A stretch of 64,000 nt of DNA. Source: an uncultured bacterium (GTDB taxonomy: Bacteria; Desulfobacterota; Desulfobaccia; Desulfobaccales; 0-14-0-80-60-11). The position numbers and the translations under genes were made by a program. The DNA lies in contig CALEAV010000038.1 of the NCBI GenBank assembly GCA_937943575.1, forward strand, positions 27,747 through 91,746. The letters are read 5' to 3'. Positions 43,040 through 53,592 of the stretch are shown piece by piece (positions within the stretch are counted from its first letter, which is position 1; the number at the start of each line of letters is the position of its first letter). The notes under the pieces were generated by a model that did not search any database, was not told the DNA's origin, and worked only from the letters and a program-made list of their open reading frames with translations.

Positions 43040-43510
43040 TTACACGTGATATGGGTGGCCCGCTTTCAGGGTCATGGCCCGGTAGAGCTGCTCCAGGAGG
43101 ACCAGGCGGGCCAGCTCATGGGAGAAGGTGAGGCGGGAGAGGGCCAGGGTCTCCTCGGCCCGGGAGAGCACCTCCGGGGCCAGCCCCAGGTGGCCGCCCA
43201 CGAGAAAGGCCAGGGGACGGGCGTCTTCCTCCCGGCGGGTCAGCCAGCGGGTGAAGTCCTCGGTGGTGCACTCCCGCCCCCGGGGGTCCAGGGCGGCGAG
43301 GAAGGCCCGCTCCGGCACCCGGGCAAGGAGGCGCTCCCCTTCCCGGGCCTTGATGAGCTCCGGGGCAAGTCCCCTGACCTCCCGCTCGGCCCGCACCTCC
43401 ACCAGGGTGAGGTGCAGATAGGGGGCCAGACGGCGGCGGAAGAACTCCACCCCCTCCCTAAGGAAGGGCTCTTTGGTGCGGCCCACCATGAGGATGCTGA
43501 CCCGGAGCAT
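43040..43510 (-). CDS. rlmH: 23S rRNA (pseudouridine1915-N3)-methyltransferase
   Basis: A 156-residue SPOUT methyltransferase. The SAM-binding knot is seen in LAFLVGGHLGLAPEVLSRAEETLALSRLTFSHELARLVLLEQLYRAMTLKAGHPYHV, which ends exactly as the family does. It modifies helix 69 of 23S rRNA in the 70S ribosome. It converges with the TIM-barrel gene and has its own short upstream region. Confidence 0.95.
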   Translation of the reverse strand: MLRVSILMVGRTKEPFLREGVEFFRRRLAPYLHLTLVEVRAEREVRGLAPELIKAREGERLLARVPERAFLAALDPRGRECTTEDFTRWLTRREEDARPLAFLVGGHLGLAPEVLSRAEETLALSRLTFSHELARLVLLEQLYRAMTLKAGHPYHV

Positions 43511-43640
43511 CGGCAGTCGGGGAACAGCCTGAATTTATTCCAGCCCGTCTGGGGGAGAAGGGGTCCGGGGGAGCTCTGCCCCTCTCCCGCCCCTCCCCTT
43601 CAGGGCCTGGGGGCGGACACCGCCCGGCCGGCAGCAGGGG

Positions 43641-44099
43641 TCAGGCGGCACGGAAGGTGGGCTTCTCCTCCAGCAGGAGGAAGCGGCTGCGGCCGCTGGC
43701 GATGCGCTTGCCGTCGGAGAGCCGGAGGATCTCCGCCTCGGCCTGGCGGCGCCGGCCGTTGCCGGGACCGAGCACCCCCCGCACCATGACGGCCTCCCCG
43801 GGCTTCAGGGGGGTGTGAAAGCGCACTTCCAGGGAGAGGGTGACCCCGGGCCCGGCGAAGCGCCACACCGCATGAGCCATCAGCTCATCCAGAAGGGTGG
43901 CCAGAATGCCGCCGTGGATGAGGTCGGCCCAGCCCTGGAACTCCCGGGGCAGGGAGAGCTCGGTGTGGGCCGCCTGCGCCTCGGGATCATAGTGCACCTT
44001 GATCCGGAGGCCCCGGGGATTCTCCGGGCCGCAGACGAAACAGTAGCGGTCGGCCACCGCGGCGAGGGCGGCGGAGCCGTCCCGGTCCGACTGCTCCAT
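43641..44099 (-). CDS. PaaI-type hotdog-fold thioesterase
   Basis: A 152-residue acyl-CoA thioesterase-like protein. It begins with a CFVCGPENPRGLRI stretch, followed by the hotdog core EFQGWADLIHGGILATLLDELMAHAV, where Gly-Gly and Asp/Glu form the catalytic site, and SLEVRFHTPLKPGEAVMVRG. Members hydrolyse small or aromatic acyl-CoA esters in the cytoplasm. No pathway neighbour identifies its substrate. Confidence 0.85.
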   Translation of the reverse strand: MEQSDRDGSAALAAVADRYCFVCGPENPRGLRIKVHYDPEAQAAHTELSLPREFQGWADLIHGGILATLLDELMAHAVWRFAGPGVTLSLEVRFHTPLKPGEAVMVRGVLGPGNGRRRQAEAEILRLSDGKRIASGRSRFLLLEEKPTFRAA

Positions 44100-44370
44100 G
44101 GTTTTTACCCTCCTGTCGGATGATGCCGGGACCGTGCGAAAGTCATGTCGGGCCGAGGGCGAGGCTACAGGACCCCCCTTTCCCCTCCGCCCGAAGCTTC
44201 GGGGGAATGGAGGTCACTTACTGACAGGACCGGGGCCGCCGCCCCCGCCCTTTCTCCCACAGGCCGCTTCCGGATAAAGAGCCACCGCCAGGGGTGGAGA
44301 TCACGGTCAGGGAGCACTGTCTTTCCCCCGGAAGCCGCTTTTCCACAGAGGCCACCGCCGGAGAATCACC

Positions 44371-44580
44371 GTGCATCCCGATGACTTCCGTCGCCTGGGT
44401 GTCAGCCTGCCCGAAGTGGACCTGGACGAGGTCCCGGAGATCTGCTTTGCCTGCCCGTATCTGGCCGGCAAGTGGTTTTCCGGCGGCTCTGCAAACCAGG
44501 CGTATCTCTTTTGCGCCTACACCTGGCCGGACCGCCTCACCGAGGCCCTGCCCCCCTGCCTAGCCCCTGGGGGTTCCTGA
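44371..44580 (+). CDS. Small Cys-containing hypothetical protein
   Basis: A 69-residue frame from GTG 44371. The text DEVPEICFACPYLAGKWFSGGSANQAYLFCAYTW has a CxxC knuckle and a third Cys in FCAY, possibly metal-binding. The start lacks a strong ribosome-binding site. It lies alone between the thioesterase and the AOR operon. It is kept because the composition looks like real protein, but the evidence is modest. Confidence 0.45.
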   Translation: MHPDDFRRLGVSLPEVDLDEVPEICFACPYLAGKWFSGGSANQAYLFCAYTWPDRLTEALPPCLAPGGS

Positions 44581-44734
44581 GCGCCCAATGTGTGGGTATC
44601 CGGGCCGGGAGTGCAGCCAAGTCCTTTGTCCAGTTGTCCACACCCATCCTTCCCCCGTTTAGGGATGGGGGGTGAGGTTGGGTGAGAGGGCGCACAAGGC
44701 CCCGCTTTCAAGCCCCCTCCCCCAGACGCCTCCC

Positions 44735-46480
44735 TCACTGAGGCGGCCGGCCCAGCTCCCGGATGGCCTGGGCATAAGCGGCTTTCAGGGCGTTCATGAA
44801 GGAGGCGTCCACCCTCCCTTTCCAGTTCTCCACCTCGGAAAAGCGTCGGGGAATCTCCACCCGCTCCGGGTCATAGCCGGTGGCGAGCTTCAGGCGCCAG
44901 CGCCGGCGCCGGATCTCCTCCCCCAGCGCCGGCAGGCGCGTGGCCGGCTCCCGGTAGCCCAGCACTTCCAGGCATTCCGCCACCACTTCCGGCCGATACA
45001 CCTCCCGGGCAAAGAGGCAGGCCACCAGCGAGGTGAGGACCACCCGCTGGCGCTCCTCGGTGAGGAGGTAGTCCAGGGCGTCCTCCACGCTGGCCTGCTT
45101 CACCTTCTGGTCATAGGCATAGCCGGCCGTGTCCAGGTGGGAGTGGCGGAAGCCCAGGGCCTGGGAGACGAAGAAGACCTCGCCGGTGGCATAGCCGGCC
45201 ATCTCCTGCCCCAGCACGCAGGCGAACTCCCCGCCGCCATAGACCGCCGCCGCCTTGGCGGTGCCCTGGGCCAGGAGGCGGTAGAAGTCGGTGCTCCCCC
45301 GGGCCAGGTGCTGCAGGGCCTGCTCCAGGGCGGGGACATCCCCGAATCTCAGGGGCAGGAGGGTATCATTTTCGCTGAGCAGGCCCCGCTCCCAGGCCTC
45401 CGTCGCCCAGGCCAGGGCCACCCCGGCGCTCATGACATCCAGCCCCATCCGGTCCGTGGCCTCGATGAGGCGCAGCACCTGGAAGGCGTCCGTCACCCCC
45501 AGCATGCTGCCCATGGCGTAAATGGGTTCGTGGTCATAGCCGATCTGACGGAAAAAGTAGCGGTTTTCCGCCCGGAACTTCTCCCGCACGAAGCCCAGGT
45601 GGATGCAGCCCACCGGGCAGCCGGCGCAGGCGGTGTTGCGCAGCAACGTGGCCTCGGCGAATCTCTCGCCGCTGATCCGGTCGGCCGCCGGGTCGTGGGT
45701 GGCCCTCAGGTTGCGCCAGGGCAGGGCCCGGAGGTCGTTCAGGACTTTGATGTTGGCCGGCGTCCCCAGGTCATGGTACTTGCGCATCATGGGGGTGTCG
45801 GTGAGGAGGCGGAAGAGCCGCTCAAAGAGGGCGGCATAGGCCTTGTCCCCGGGGAGGGGAAAGGTGGCGTCCCCCTGGATGACGATGGCCTTGAGGTGCT
45901 TGGCGCCCATCACCGCCCCGGCCCCCAGGCGGCCGAAGTGGCGGTAGGTGTCCACGTTGATGCAGGCGTAGGCCGAGCCCTGCTCCCCTGCCGGGCCGAT
46001 GCGCAGGATGCTGCGGTGGCCGGCGCCGGAGTACATGCGCCGCAGGTACTTGCCCACCGCCAGCACATCCCGGCCCCAGAGGTAGTGGGCCTCCCGCACC
46101 TCCAGATGTCGGGAGCCCACCCCCAGGACGCTGGGCCTTGGTGCCCGGCCGCTCACCACCAGGGCGTCCAGATCGGCAAAGCGCAGGGCCAGGGCGGAGC
46201 GGCCGCCGGCGTGGCTTTCGGCGTACTGGCCGTGGTACGGGGAGAGAAAGCCGGCCACCGTCTTGCTCATCAGGGGAAAGTAGCCGGTTAGGGGCCCGAT
46301 GGCGAAGATGAGGGGCTGCTCCGGATGGTCCCAGGGGAGCTCCGGCCGGCCGTAGTCTTCAAAGAGCCGGGCCGCCAGGCCGCTGCCGCCCAGGACCTCG
46401 TTTGGCCCGGAAATTTCCTCCACCCGCCCCTTGCCCCGGGCCAGATCCACCCACAACACCCGGAAGGTGTCCCGAATCAT
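44735..46480 (-). CDS. aor: Aldehyde:ferredoxin oxidoreductase (tungsten/molybdopterin)
   Basis: A 581-residue AOR-family enzyme oxidising aldehydes to acids with ferredoxin, or the reverse. The N-terminal pterin-binding domain has LGGSGLAARLFEDYG, FAIGPLTG, SKTVAGFLSPYHG and AGGRSALALRFADLDALVVSG. The Fe-S cluster ligands are CAGCPVGC near residue 290 and the late Cys in TSLVACLF near 480. ASVEDALDYLL and the C-terminal helical domain complete it. It overlaps the upstream ferredoxin gene by four bases (ATGA), so electron carrier and enzyme are made together. The substrate range is not predictable. Confidence 0.92.
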   Translation of the reverse strand: MIRDTFRVLWVDLARGKGRVEEISGPNEVLGGSGLAARLFEDYGRPELPWDHPEQPLIFAIGPLTGYFPLMSKTVAGFLSPYHGQYAESHAGGRSALALRFADLDALVVSGRAPRPSVLGVGSRHLEVREAHYLWGRDVLAVGKYLRRMYSGAGHRSILRIGPAGEQGSAYACINVDTYRHFGRLGAGAVMGAKHLKAIVIQGDATFPLPGDKAYAALFERLFRLLTDTPMMRKYHDLGTPANIKVLNDLRALPWRNLRATHDPAADRISGERFAEATLLRNTACAGCPVGCIHLGFVREKFRAENRYFFRQIGYDHEPIYAMGSMLGVTDAFQVLRLIEATDRMGLDVMSAGVALAWATEAWERGLLSENDTLLPLRFGDVPALEQALQHLARGSTDFYRLLAQGTAKAAAVYGGGEFACVLGQEMAGYATGEVFFVSQALGFRHSHLDTAGYAYDQKVKQASVEDALDYLLTEERQRVVLTSLVACLFAREVYRPEVVAECLEVLGYREPATRLPALGEEIRRRRWRLKLATGYDPERVEIPRRFSEVENWKGRVDASFMNALKAAYAQAIRELGRPPQ

Positions 46481-46905
46481 GGCGCCTCCTCTCCGGCTGC
46501 GGCCACCTCAACCATGGCCAGGCAGTCATGGGGGCAGAAAGGCACGCAGCGGCCGCAGTGCAGACAGACGAAGGGCTCACCCCGGGGGTCCAGGAAGATG
46601 GCGTCCACCGGGCAGGCCCGGGCGCACTCGCCGCAGCGGATGCACAGCCGCCGGCGCACCACCACCCCGCCCCCCCTGCGGGGCGCAAAGGCGCCGGTGG
46701 GACAGGCCCCGGCGCAGGGGGGCGGATCGCAGGCCAGGCAGACCCGGGCCTCAAAGCCGGTGGACAGCCCCCCGGAGGTGAAGATGCGGATGCCGGCGGT
46801 CTCCCAGGACAGGCGCCGGTGCACCAGCCGGGCGCAGGCCAAAGAGCAGGAGTAGCAGCCGATGCAGCGCTCCAGGCGGGGGGTGGCCAGGATTTTGATT
46901 GTCAT
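46477..46905 (-). CDS. Poly-4Fe-4S ferredoxin, electron partner of AOR
   Basis: A 142-residue HycB/DmsB-like ferredoxin. Four Cys groups are present: CIGCYSCSLAC, CLACDPPPCAGACP, CIRCGECARACP and CLHCGRCVPFCPHDC, enough for four [4Fe-4S] clusters. It sits between the amphi-Trp protein and AOR with overlapping start and stop codons on both sides. It should relay electrons from AOR to another carrier or a membrane complex. Confidence 0.92.
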   Translation of the reverse strand: MTIKILATPRLERCIGCYSCSLACARLVHRRLSWETAGIRIFTSGGLSTGFEARVCLACDPPPCAGACPTGAFAPRRGGGVVVRRRLCIRCGECARACPVDAIFLDPRGEPFVCLHCGRCVPFCPHDCLAMVEVAAAGEEAP

Positions 46906-47447
46906 CAGGCATACTCCTCATGGCAGGTGCGCATCCGGGCCTCCAAGTCCCGAAGCTCGTGGGCGAAGAGCTCCAGATGCCCCTGGGCGTGAACCCGCTC
47001 CAGGTTGGCGCCGTGGTCCAGGAACTCCTGCATCGGGGCCGCCCAGGCGGGTTCGGCGAAGCGGGCCGATTCCCGGGAAAGGGTGAGAAACTCCGCCACC
47101 AGATGGGGGGGCGGCATCTCCCCTTGTGCGGTCATCTTTTTCAACAGGCCAAAGACCTGGGCCAGCCGCTTTTTGATGTCCCTGAAGCTGCGGGGCGCCT
47201 CCGGCCGGGGCGCCAGGTCCGGGGGAGGAGCCGGCGGCCCCCCGGCGGCGGGGACCTTGGGCCACCGGGCTTTCAGCTTCAGGCCCAGCCGGCCGTCGCC
47301 GGCCCACAGCTCCACCTTGGCCTCCACCCCGGCGGGGAGGCTGAGCCCCCTGCCCCCCACCGTCAGCCGGCCCTTTTTGAGCTGGCGGGCCAGGCCCTCC
47401 AGAAAGTCCGCCAGCTCCTGCAGACCGAGGTGCCGCTTTTCCTCCAT
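46905..47447 (-). CDS. amphi-Trp domain protein, first gene of the AOR operon
   Basis: A 180-residue soluble protein. Residues 1-70 match the amphi-Trp domain (EEKRHLGLQELADFLEGLARQLKKGRLTVGGRGLSLP then VELWAGDGRLGLKLKARW). The rest is a Pro-rich linker and helical region (SFRDIKKRLAQVFGLLKKM and RDLEARMRTCHEEYA). The function of this domain is unknown. ATG 47447 follows GAGAGAGG; a longer frame upstream is not conserved. Its stop overlaps the ferredoxin start by one base, tying it to AOR. Confidence 0.8.
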   Translation of the reverse strand: MEEKRHLGLQELADFLEGLARQLKKGRLTVGGRGLSLPAGVEAKVELWAGDGRLGLKLKARWPKVPAAGGPPAPPPDLAPRPEAPRSFRDIKKRLAQVFGLLKKMTAQGEMPPPHLVAEFLTLSRESARFAEPAWAAPMQEFLDHGANLERVHAQGHLELFAHELRDLEARMRTCHEEYA

Positions 47448-47548
47448 GCCTCTCTCAGCTTCCGGCCATCGCCCCGGGCAGGCCCCGGCTGGGCTATCGC
47501 CCCGGTGCCGCCCCTTAATGCGGCGCTGCCTGCCCCGCGTGTCTGCCC

Positions 47549-47588
47549 TTGACAACCCGCCGGGGCCCATGATATGACCAGGTGGTCA
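47549..47588 (+). promoter_or_regulatory. Promoter and TetR-type operator
   Basis: TTGACA at 47549-47554 precedes an A/T-rich GATATG (47571-47576) by 16 bases. The perfect palindrome TGACCAGGTGGTCA (47575-47588) overlaps this -10 and ends one base before the regulator's ATG, so it is a likely autoregulatory site. Confidence 0.7.
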
Positions 47589-47589
47589 C

Positions 47590-48252
47590 ATGGAAGCTTC
47601 CCCGGTGCGCCCCACGTTCCTCAATCTGCCCCCGGAAAAGCGGGAGCGGATCATCGCCGCAGCCTTGGCGGAGTTTGCCGACAAGGGCTACGAGCAGGCC
47701 AGCCTCAACGCGGTGGTGGCCGCCTCGGGGATCGCCAAGGGCTCCCTGTATCAGTATTTTACCGACAAGCAGGGAATTTTTCTCTACCTTTTCGAAGTGG
47801 CGGTGGGGGTGGTGCGCCGCACCCTCCTCACGGTGAAGGAGGAGACCCGGGAGGCCGACGTCTTCACCCGGCTGGAGAAATCGCTCCTGGCCGGGGTGGA
47901 CTTCATCCGGCGTCATCCCCGGCTCTTCGGGCTGTATCTGCGCATCCTCTATGATCAGCGCACGCCCCGGCGCCAGGAGCTGTTGGCCGCGGTGCGCCGC
48001 TTCGCCGCCGATTATTTCGCCTCCCTGGTGCGCCAGGGGCTCTCCCGGGGGGAGATCCGGGCCGGGGTGTCCCCGGAGACGGCCATCTTCCTGCTGGACG
48101 CCGTCTTCGACCGCTTCCTGCAGGGGGTGGCCATGCCCGCCTTTGATGTCACCTTGGGGCTGAATCAGGCCGACGCCCGGGAGGTGGCCGCCCGGGGCCG
48201 GGAGCTCATCGGGCTGGTGCGCCGGGGCCTGGCCCCGCCGGAGACGGTTTGA
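47590..48252 (+). CDS. TetR/AcrR-family regulator
   Basis: A 220-residue regulator. The helix-turn-helix (about 15-65) reads RERIIAAALAEFADKGYEQASLNAVVAASGIAKGSLYQYFTDKQGIFLYLF. The rest is the helical ligand and dimer domain. It is divergent from the AOR operon, with 142 bases between start codons and a palindrome touching its own start. It therefore probably controls itself and perhaps AOR. The menaquinone genes follow downstream on the same strand, separated by 94 bases. Confidence 0.92.
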   Translation: MEASPVRPTFLNLPPEKRERIIAAALAEFADKGYEQASLNAVVAASGIAKGSLYQYFTDKQGIFLYLFEVAVGVVRRTLLTVKEETREADVFTRLEKSLLAGVDFIRRHPRLFGLYLRILYDQRTPRRQELLAAVRRFAADYFASLVRQGLSRGEIRAGVSPETAIFLLDAVFDRFLQGVAMPAFDVTLGLNQADAREVAARGRELIGLVRRGLAPPETV

Positions 48253-48346
48253 GATGAGCGCCCGGGAGGGGCCGGGGGCAGGGCCACGTCCCGCTTCCGC
48301 CCCCGCCCCCCCTCTCACATGCCGCCTGGGGCGGCCGGAGGAGAAC

Positions 48347-49443
48347 ATGACCGGACCGGAACCTTATCTCAGCGATAAGGCCCTCTATCCCCTCTACGAA
48401 AAAGTCCAGGCCGGGGAGCGCCTGAGCTTCGCAGACGGCGTCACCCTGTACCGCAGCCCGGACCTGCTGGGGGTGGGCCATCTGGCCGACCTCGTGCGCC
48501 GGCGCCTGCATGGCCGGCGGGCCTACTATATATACAACCAGCACCTTAATTATTCCAACATCTGCGTCAACGGCTGCCGGTTCTGCGCCTTCGGCAGACC
48601 CAAGGGGGACCCCCAGGCCTATGAGATGTCCCTGGAGGAGATCTTCGCCCGCATCGCGGAGCGCCTGGCCGAGCCCATCACCGAGATTCACATCGTGGGC
48701 GGTCTGCATCCGGATCTGCCTTTCTCCTACTATCTGGAGATGCTCCGGGGCATCAAGCGTCTGCGGCCCGCGGTGCATCTGCAGGCCTTCACCTGTGTGG
48801 AGATCGCCCACCTGGCGGAGGTGGCCGGGATGTCGGTGGCCGACACGCTGATGGCCCTGAAGGAGGCGGGGCTGGGGTCCCTTCCCGGCGGGGGGGCGGA
48901 GGTCTTCAGCAGCCGCATCCGCCGGGAGCTCTGCCCCAAAAAGCTCTCCCCCGAGGGCTGGCTGGAGGTGGCCCAAACCGCTCACCGCCTGGGGCTGCGC
49001 ACCAACGCCACCCTGCTCTACGGCCATCTGGAGACCCTGGAGGAGCGGGTGGAGCACCTTATGCGCTTAAGAGAGGCCCAGGACGAGACCGGAGGCTTTC
49101 TCACCTTCATCCCCCTGGCCTTCCACCCGGCCAACACCGAGCTTGAGCACTTAAGCCACACCACCGGCTTTGACGATCTCAAAACCATCGCCGTGGCCCG
49201 GCTGATGCTGGACAACTTCCCCCACATCAAGTCCTTCTGGATCATGATCGGCCCCAAACTGGCCCAGCTCTCCCTCACCTTCGGGGCCGACGACCTCGAC
49301 GGCACGGTCATGGAGGAACGCATCACCCACATGGCCGGCGCCCGGACCCCCACCGGACTCCCCCGCCAGGCCCTGGAGCGCCTCATCCGGGAGGCCGGTC
49401 TGGAGCCGGTGGAGCGGGACACCCTCTACAACCTCATCTCCTG

Positions 49444-49444
<1 letters not shown>
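48347..49444 (+). CDS. mqnE: Aminodeoxyfutalosine synthase (radical SAM)
   Basis: A 365-residue radical SAM enzyme joining SAM to 3-(1-carboxyvinyloxy)benzoate, giving aminodeoxyfutalosine in menaquinone synthesis. The cluster motif is CVNGCRFCAF at about 74-83. HIVGGLHPDLPFSYYLEML, SLPGGGAEVFSSRIRRELCPKK and MLDNFPHIKSFWIMIG are MqnE-type. ATG 48347 follows GGAGGAGAAC. Its stop overlaps the start of mqnC by one base. Confidence 0.94.
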
Positions 49445-51509
<2,065 letters not shown>

Positions 51510-51513
<4 letters not shown>

Positions 51514-52733
51514 CCCTGCACCGGGCCCGCCGGGTGGTGCCCGTGGACCGGCCGGTGATCGACGACGGCGGGGTGGCCGTGGCCCGGGGGCTCATCCGGG
51601 AGGTGGGAAGGTTTGCCGACCTGAAACAGCATTGGCGGGGACCGGTGCTGGACCATGGGGAGATGGCCCTCCTTCCCTGCCTGGTGAACGCCCACCTGCA
51701 TCTGGAATTCTCCGCCCTCAAGAACCGCATCCCGCCCCAGCCCGATTTTCCCCGCTGGCTCACCGCCACCCTGGCGGAGGCTGACCGTCTGAGCCCCTAT
51801 GAGCGGGAGGGGGGGCTGGAGATGGGGCTCAGGGAGCTGTGGCGCTTCGGCATCGGCCTCATCGGCGAGGTGAGCAACACCGGCCTCAGCCTGGAGCCCC
51901 TCAGGGAAAGCGGCCTGGATTATCACTATTTCTATGAATGCCTGGGGTTTGATCTTCAGGAGGACGGCCCTTTGGCCCGGGATTTCCCCATTTTCCTCAC
52001 CCCGGCCGCCCTCCAGGACCCCCATTTCTCCGCCGCCGCCCATGCCCCCTACTCCGTGTCCCCAGCCCTGTTCCGCCGGGTGGCGGCCTGGAACCGCCGG
52101 CGGCAGCGGCCCATGGCGGTGCACCTGGCGGAGTCTGAGGCGGAGGTGGAATTTCTCCACACCGGCCGGGGCTTCTTCCGGGAACTCCTGGAGGCCCGGG
52201 GGCGCTGGCGGGATGACTTTCGGCCGCCGGGGCTGTCCCCGGTGGCCTATCTGCACTCCCTGGGGATCCTGGGGGCGGACACCCTGGCGGCCCACTGCCT
52301 CCAGGTCACCGAGGCGGAGGTGGAACTTCTGGCCCGGGAGGGGGTGACGGTGATTCTCTGCCCCCGGTCCAACCGCCACACCGGGGCCGGCCGGGCCCCC
52401 CTGGGCCTTTTCCGCCGGGCCGGCCTGCCCCTGGCTCTGGGCACCGACTCCCTGGCCAGCGTTGAGGACTACAATCTCTTCCGGGACCTCCTCCTCCTGC
52501 ACCAGGACTTCCCGGAGGTGCCGGGGGAGGAGCTCATCGCCTGGGCCACCCTGGGGGGCGCCAGAGCCTTGGGCTTTGAGGCGGAGCTGGGGAGCCTCAC
52601 CCCCGGCAAGCAGGCGGCCCTCATCGGCGTCACCCCAGAAGCCGGGGCGGATTTCTGGGAAGGTCTGCTGGCCGGGGGAGCCGCCGGCCTGATCGAATGG
52701 CTGGCCACCCCGGATGAGGAGGGGGAGGCATGA
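51510..52733 (+). CDS. mqnX: Amidohydrolase, probable aminodeoxyfutalosine deaminase
   Basis: A 407-residue metal-dependent deaminase of the amidohydrolase superfamily. The metal motifs are LVNAHLHLEFSALK, AAHAPYSVS, AVHLAESEAEVEF, LAAHCLQV and the Asp in GTDSLAS. It begins with GTG 51510 overlapping the mqnC stop (GTGA) and ends overlapping mqnA (ATGA). In this place it should convert aminodeoxyfutalosine to futalosine, as MqnX does. It lacks a signal peptide. The substrate is inferred from the operon; the family is clear. Confidence 0.85.
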
Positions 52734-53551
52734 GCGGGGGCCTGCGCCTGGGGCGCATCCGCTACATCAACGTCCTGCCCATCTACTATGCCCTGGAGGC
52801 GGGCATTCTGGAGAACGGGCTGGTGGTGGTCTCCGGCACCCCGGCGGAGCTCAACGCCCGGCTGGCCGCCGGGGAGGTGGACGTGAGCGCCATCTCCTCG
52901 GTGGAATACGCCCGCAATTTCCGCCAGTATTACCTGGTGCCGGACCTCTCCATCAGCACCGAGGGCGATGTGGGCAGCGTGCTCCTCTTCAGCCGGGTGC
53001 CCTTCCACCGCCTCACCGGCCGGGAGGTGCGCCTGAGCGAGGCCTCGGCCACCTCCGCCGCCCTCACCCGCATCCTCCTCTACGAACTTTATGGGGCGCG
53101 GCCCTTCTACCGGAGTGCGCCGGTGGCCACCGAGCTGCCGGACGGCGTCCACGCCCTTTTGGCCATCGGCGATGAAGCCCTGAAACTCAAGGCCAGCGGC
53201 CGCTATCCGTATTTCCTCGACCTGGGGCGGGCGTGGCACGAGCTCACCGGCCTGCCCTTCGTCTTCGGCCTGTGGGCGGTGCGCCGCCAGGCCGTGGAGG
53301 CCGCTCCCGGGGAGGTCCGGGCCCTGGTGCGGTTCCTGCGGCAGAGCAAGGCCCTGGGGCTGGCGCATCTCCCGGAGATCTGTCGCCTGGCCGCCGCCCG
53401 GGTGGCCATGAGCCCGGCGGAGCTGGAGGACTATTTCCGGCGTCTCAACTATGACCTGGGGCCCCGCCAGCAGGAGGGTCTGGTGGCCTTTTACCGGTAT
53501 CTGCACCGCCTGGGGCACCTGGCGGAGATGCCGGCCCTGCAGTTCGTCTGA
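52730..53551 (+). CDS. mqnA: Chorismate dehydratase
   Basis: A 273-residue enzyme turning chorismate into 3-[(1-carboxyvinyl)oxy]benzoate, the first step of the futalosine pathway. It has the periplasmic-binding-like fold with the family start LGRIRYINVLPIYYAL and the conserved segments VSAISSVEYARNF, VLLFSRVPF and LPFVFGLWAVRRQA. It overlaps the deaminase gene by four bases. MqnD, a related protein acting later, is not in the window. Confidence 0.94.
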   Translation: MSGGLRLGRIRYINVLPIYYALEAGILENGLVVVSGTPAELNARLAAGEVDVSAISSVEYARNFRQYYLVPDLSISTEGDVGSVLLFSRVPFHRLTGREVRLSEASATSAALTRILLYELYGARPFYRSAPVATELPDGVHALLAIGDEALKLKASGRYPYFLDLGRAWHELTGLPFVFGLWAVRRQAVEAAPGEVRALVRFLRQSKALGLAHLPEICRLAAARVAMSPAELEDYFRRLNYDLGPRQQEGLVAFYRYLHRLGHLAEMPALQFV

Positions 53552-53592
53552 GACTCTCCCGGAAGCTGAGGAGGGAGAGCTTGGGAGGAACG

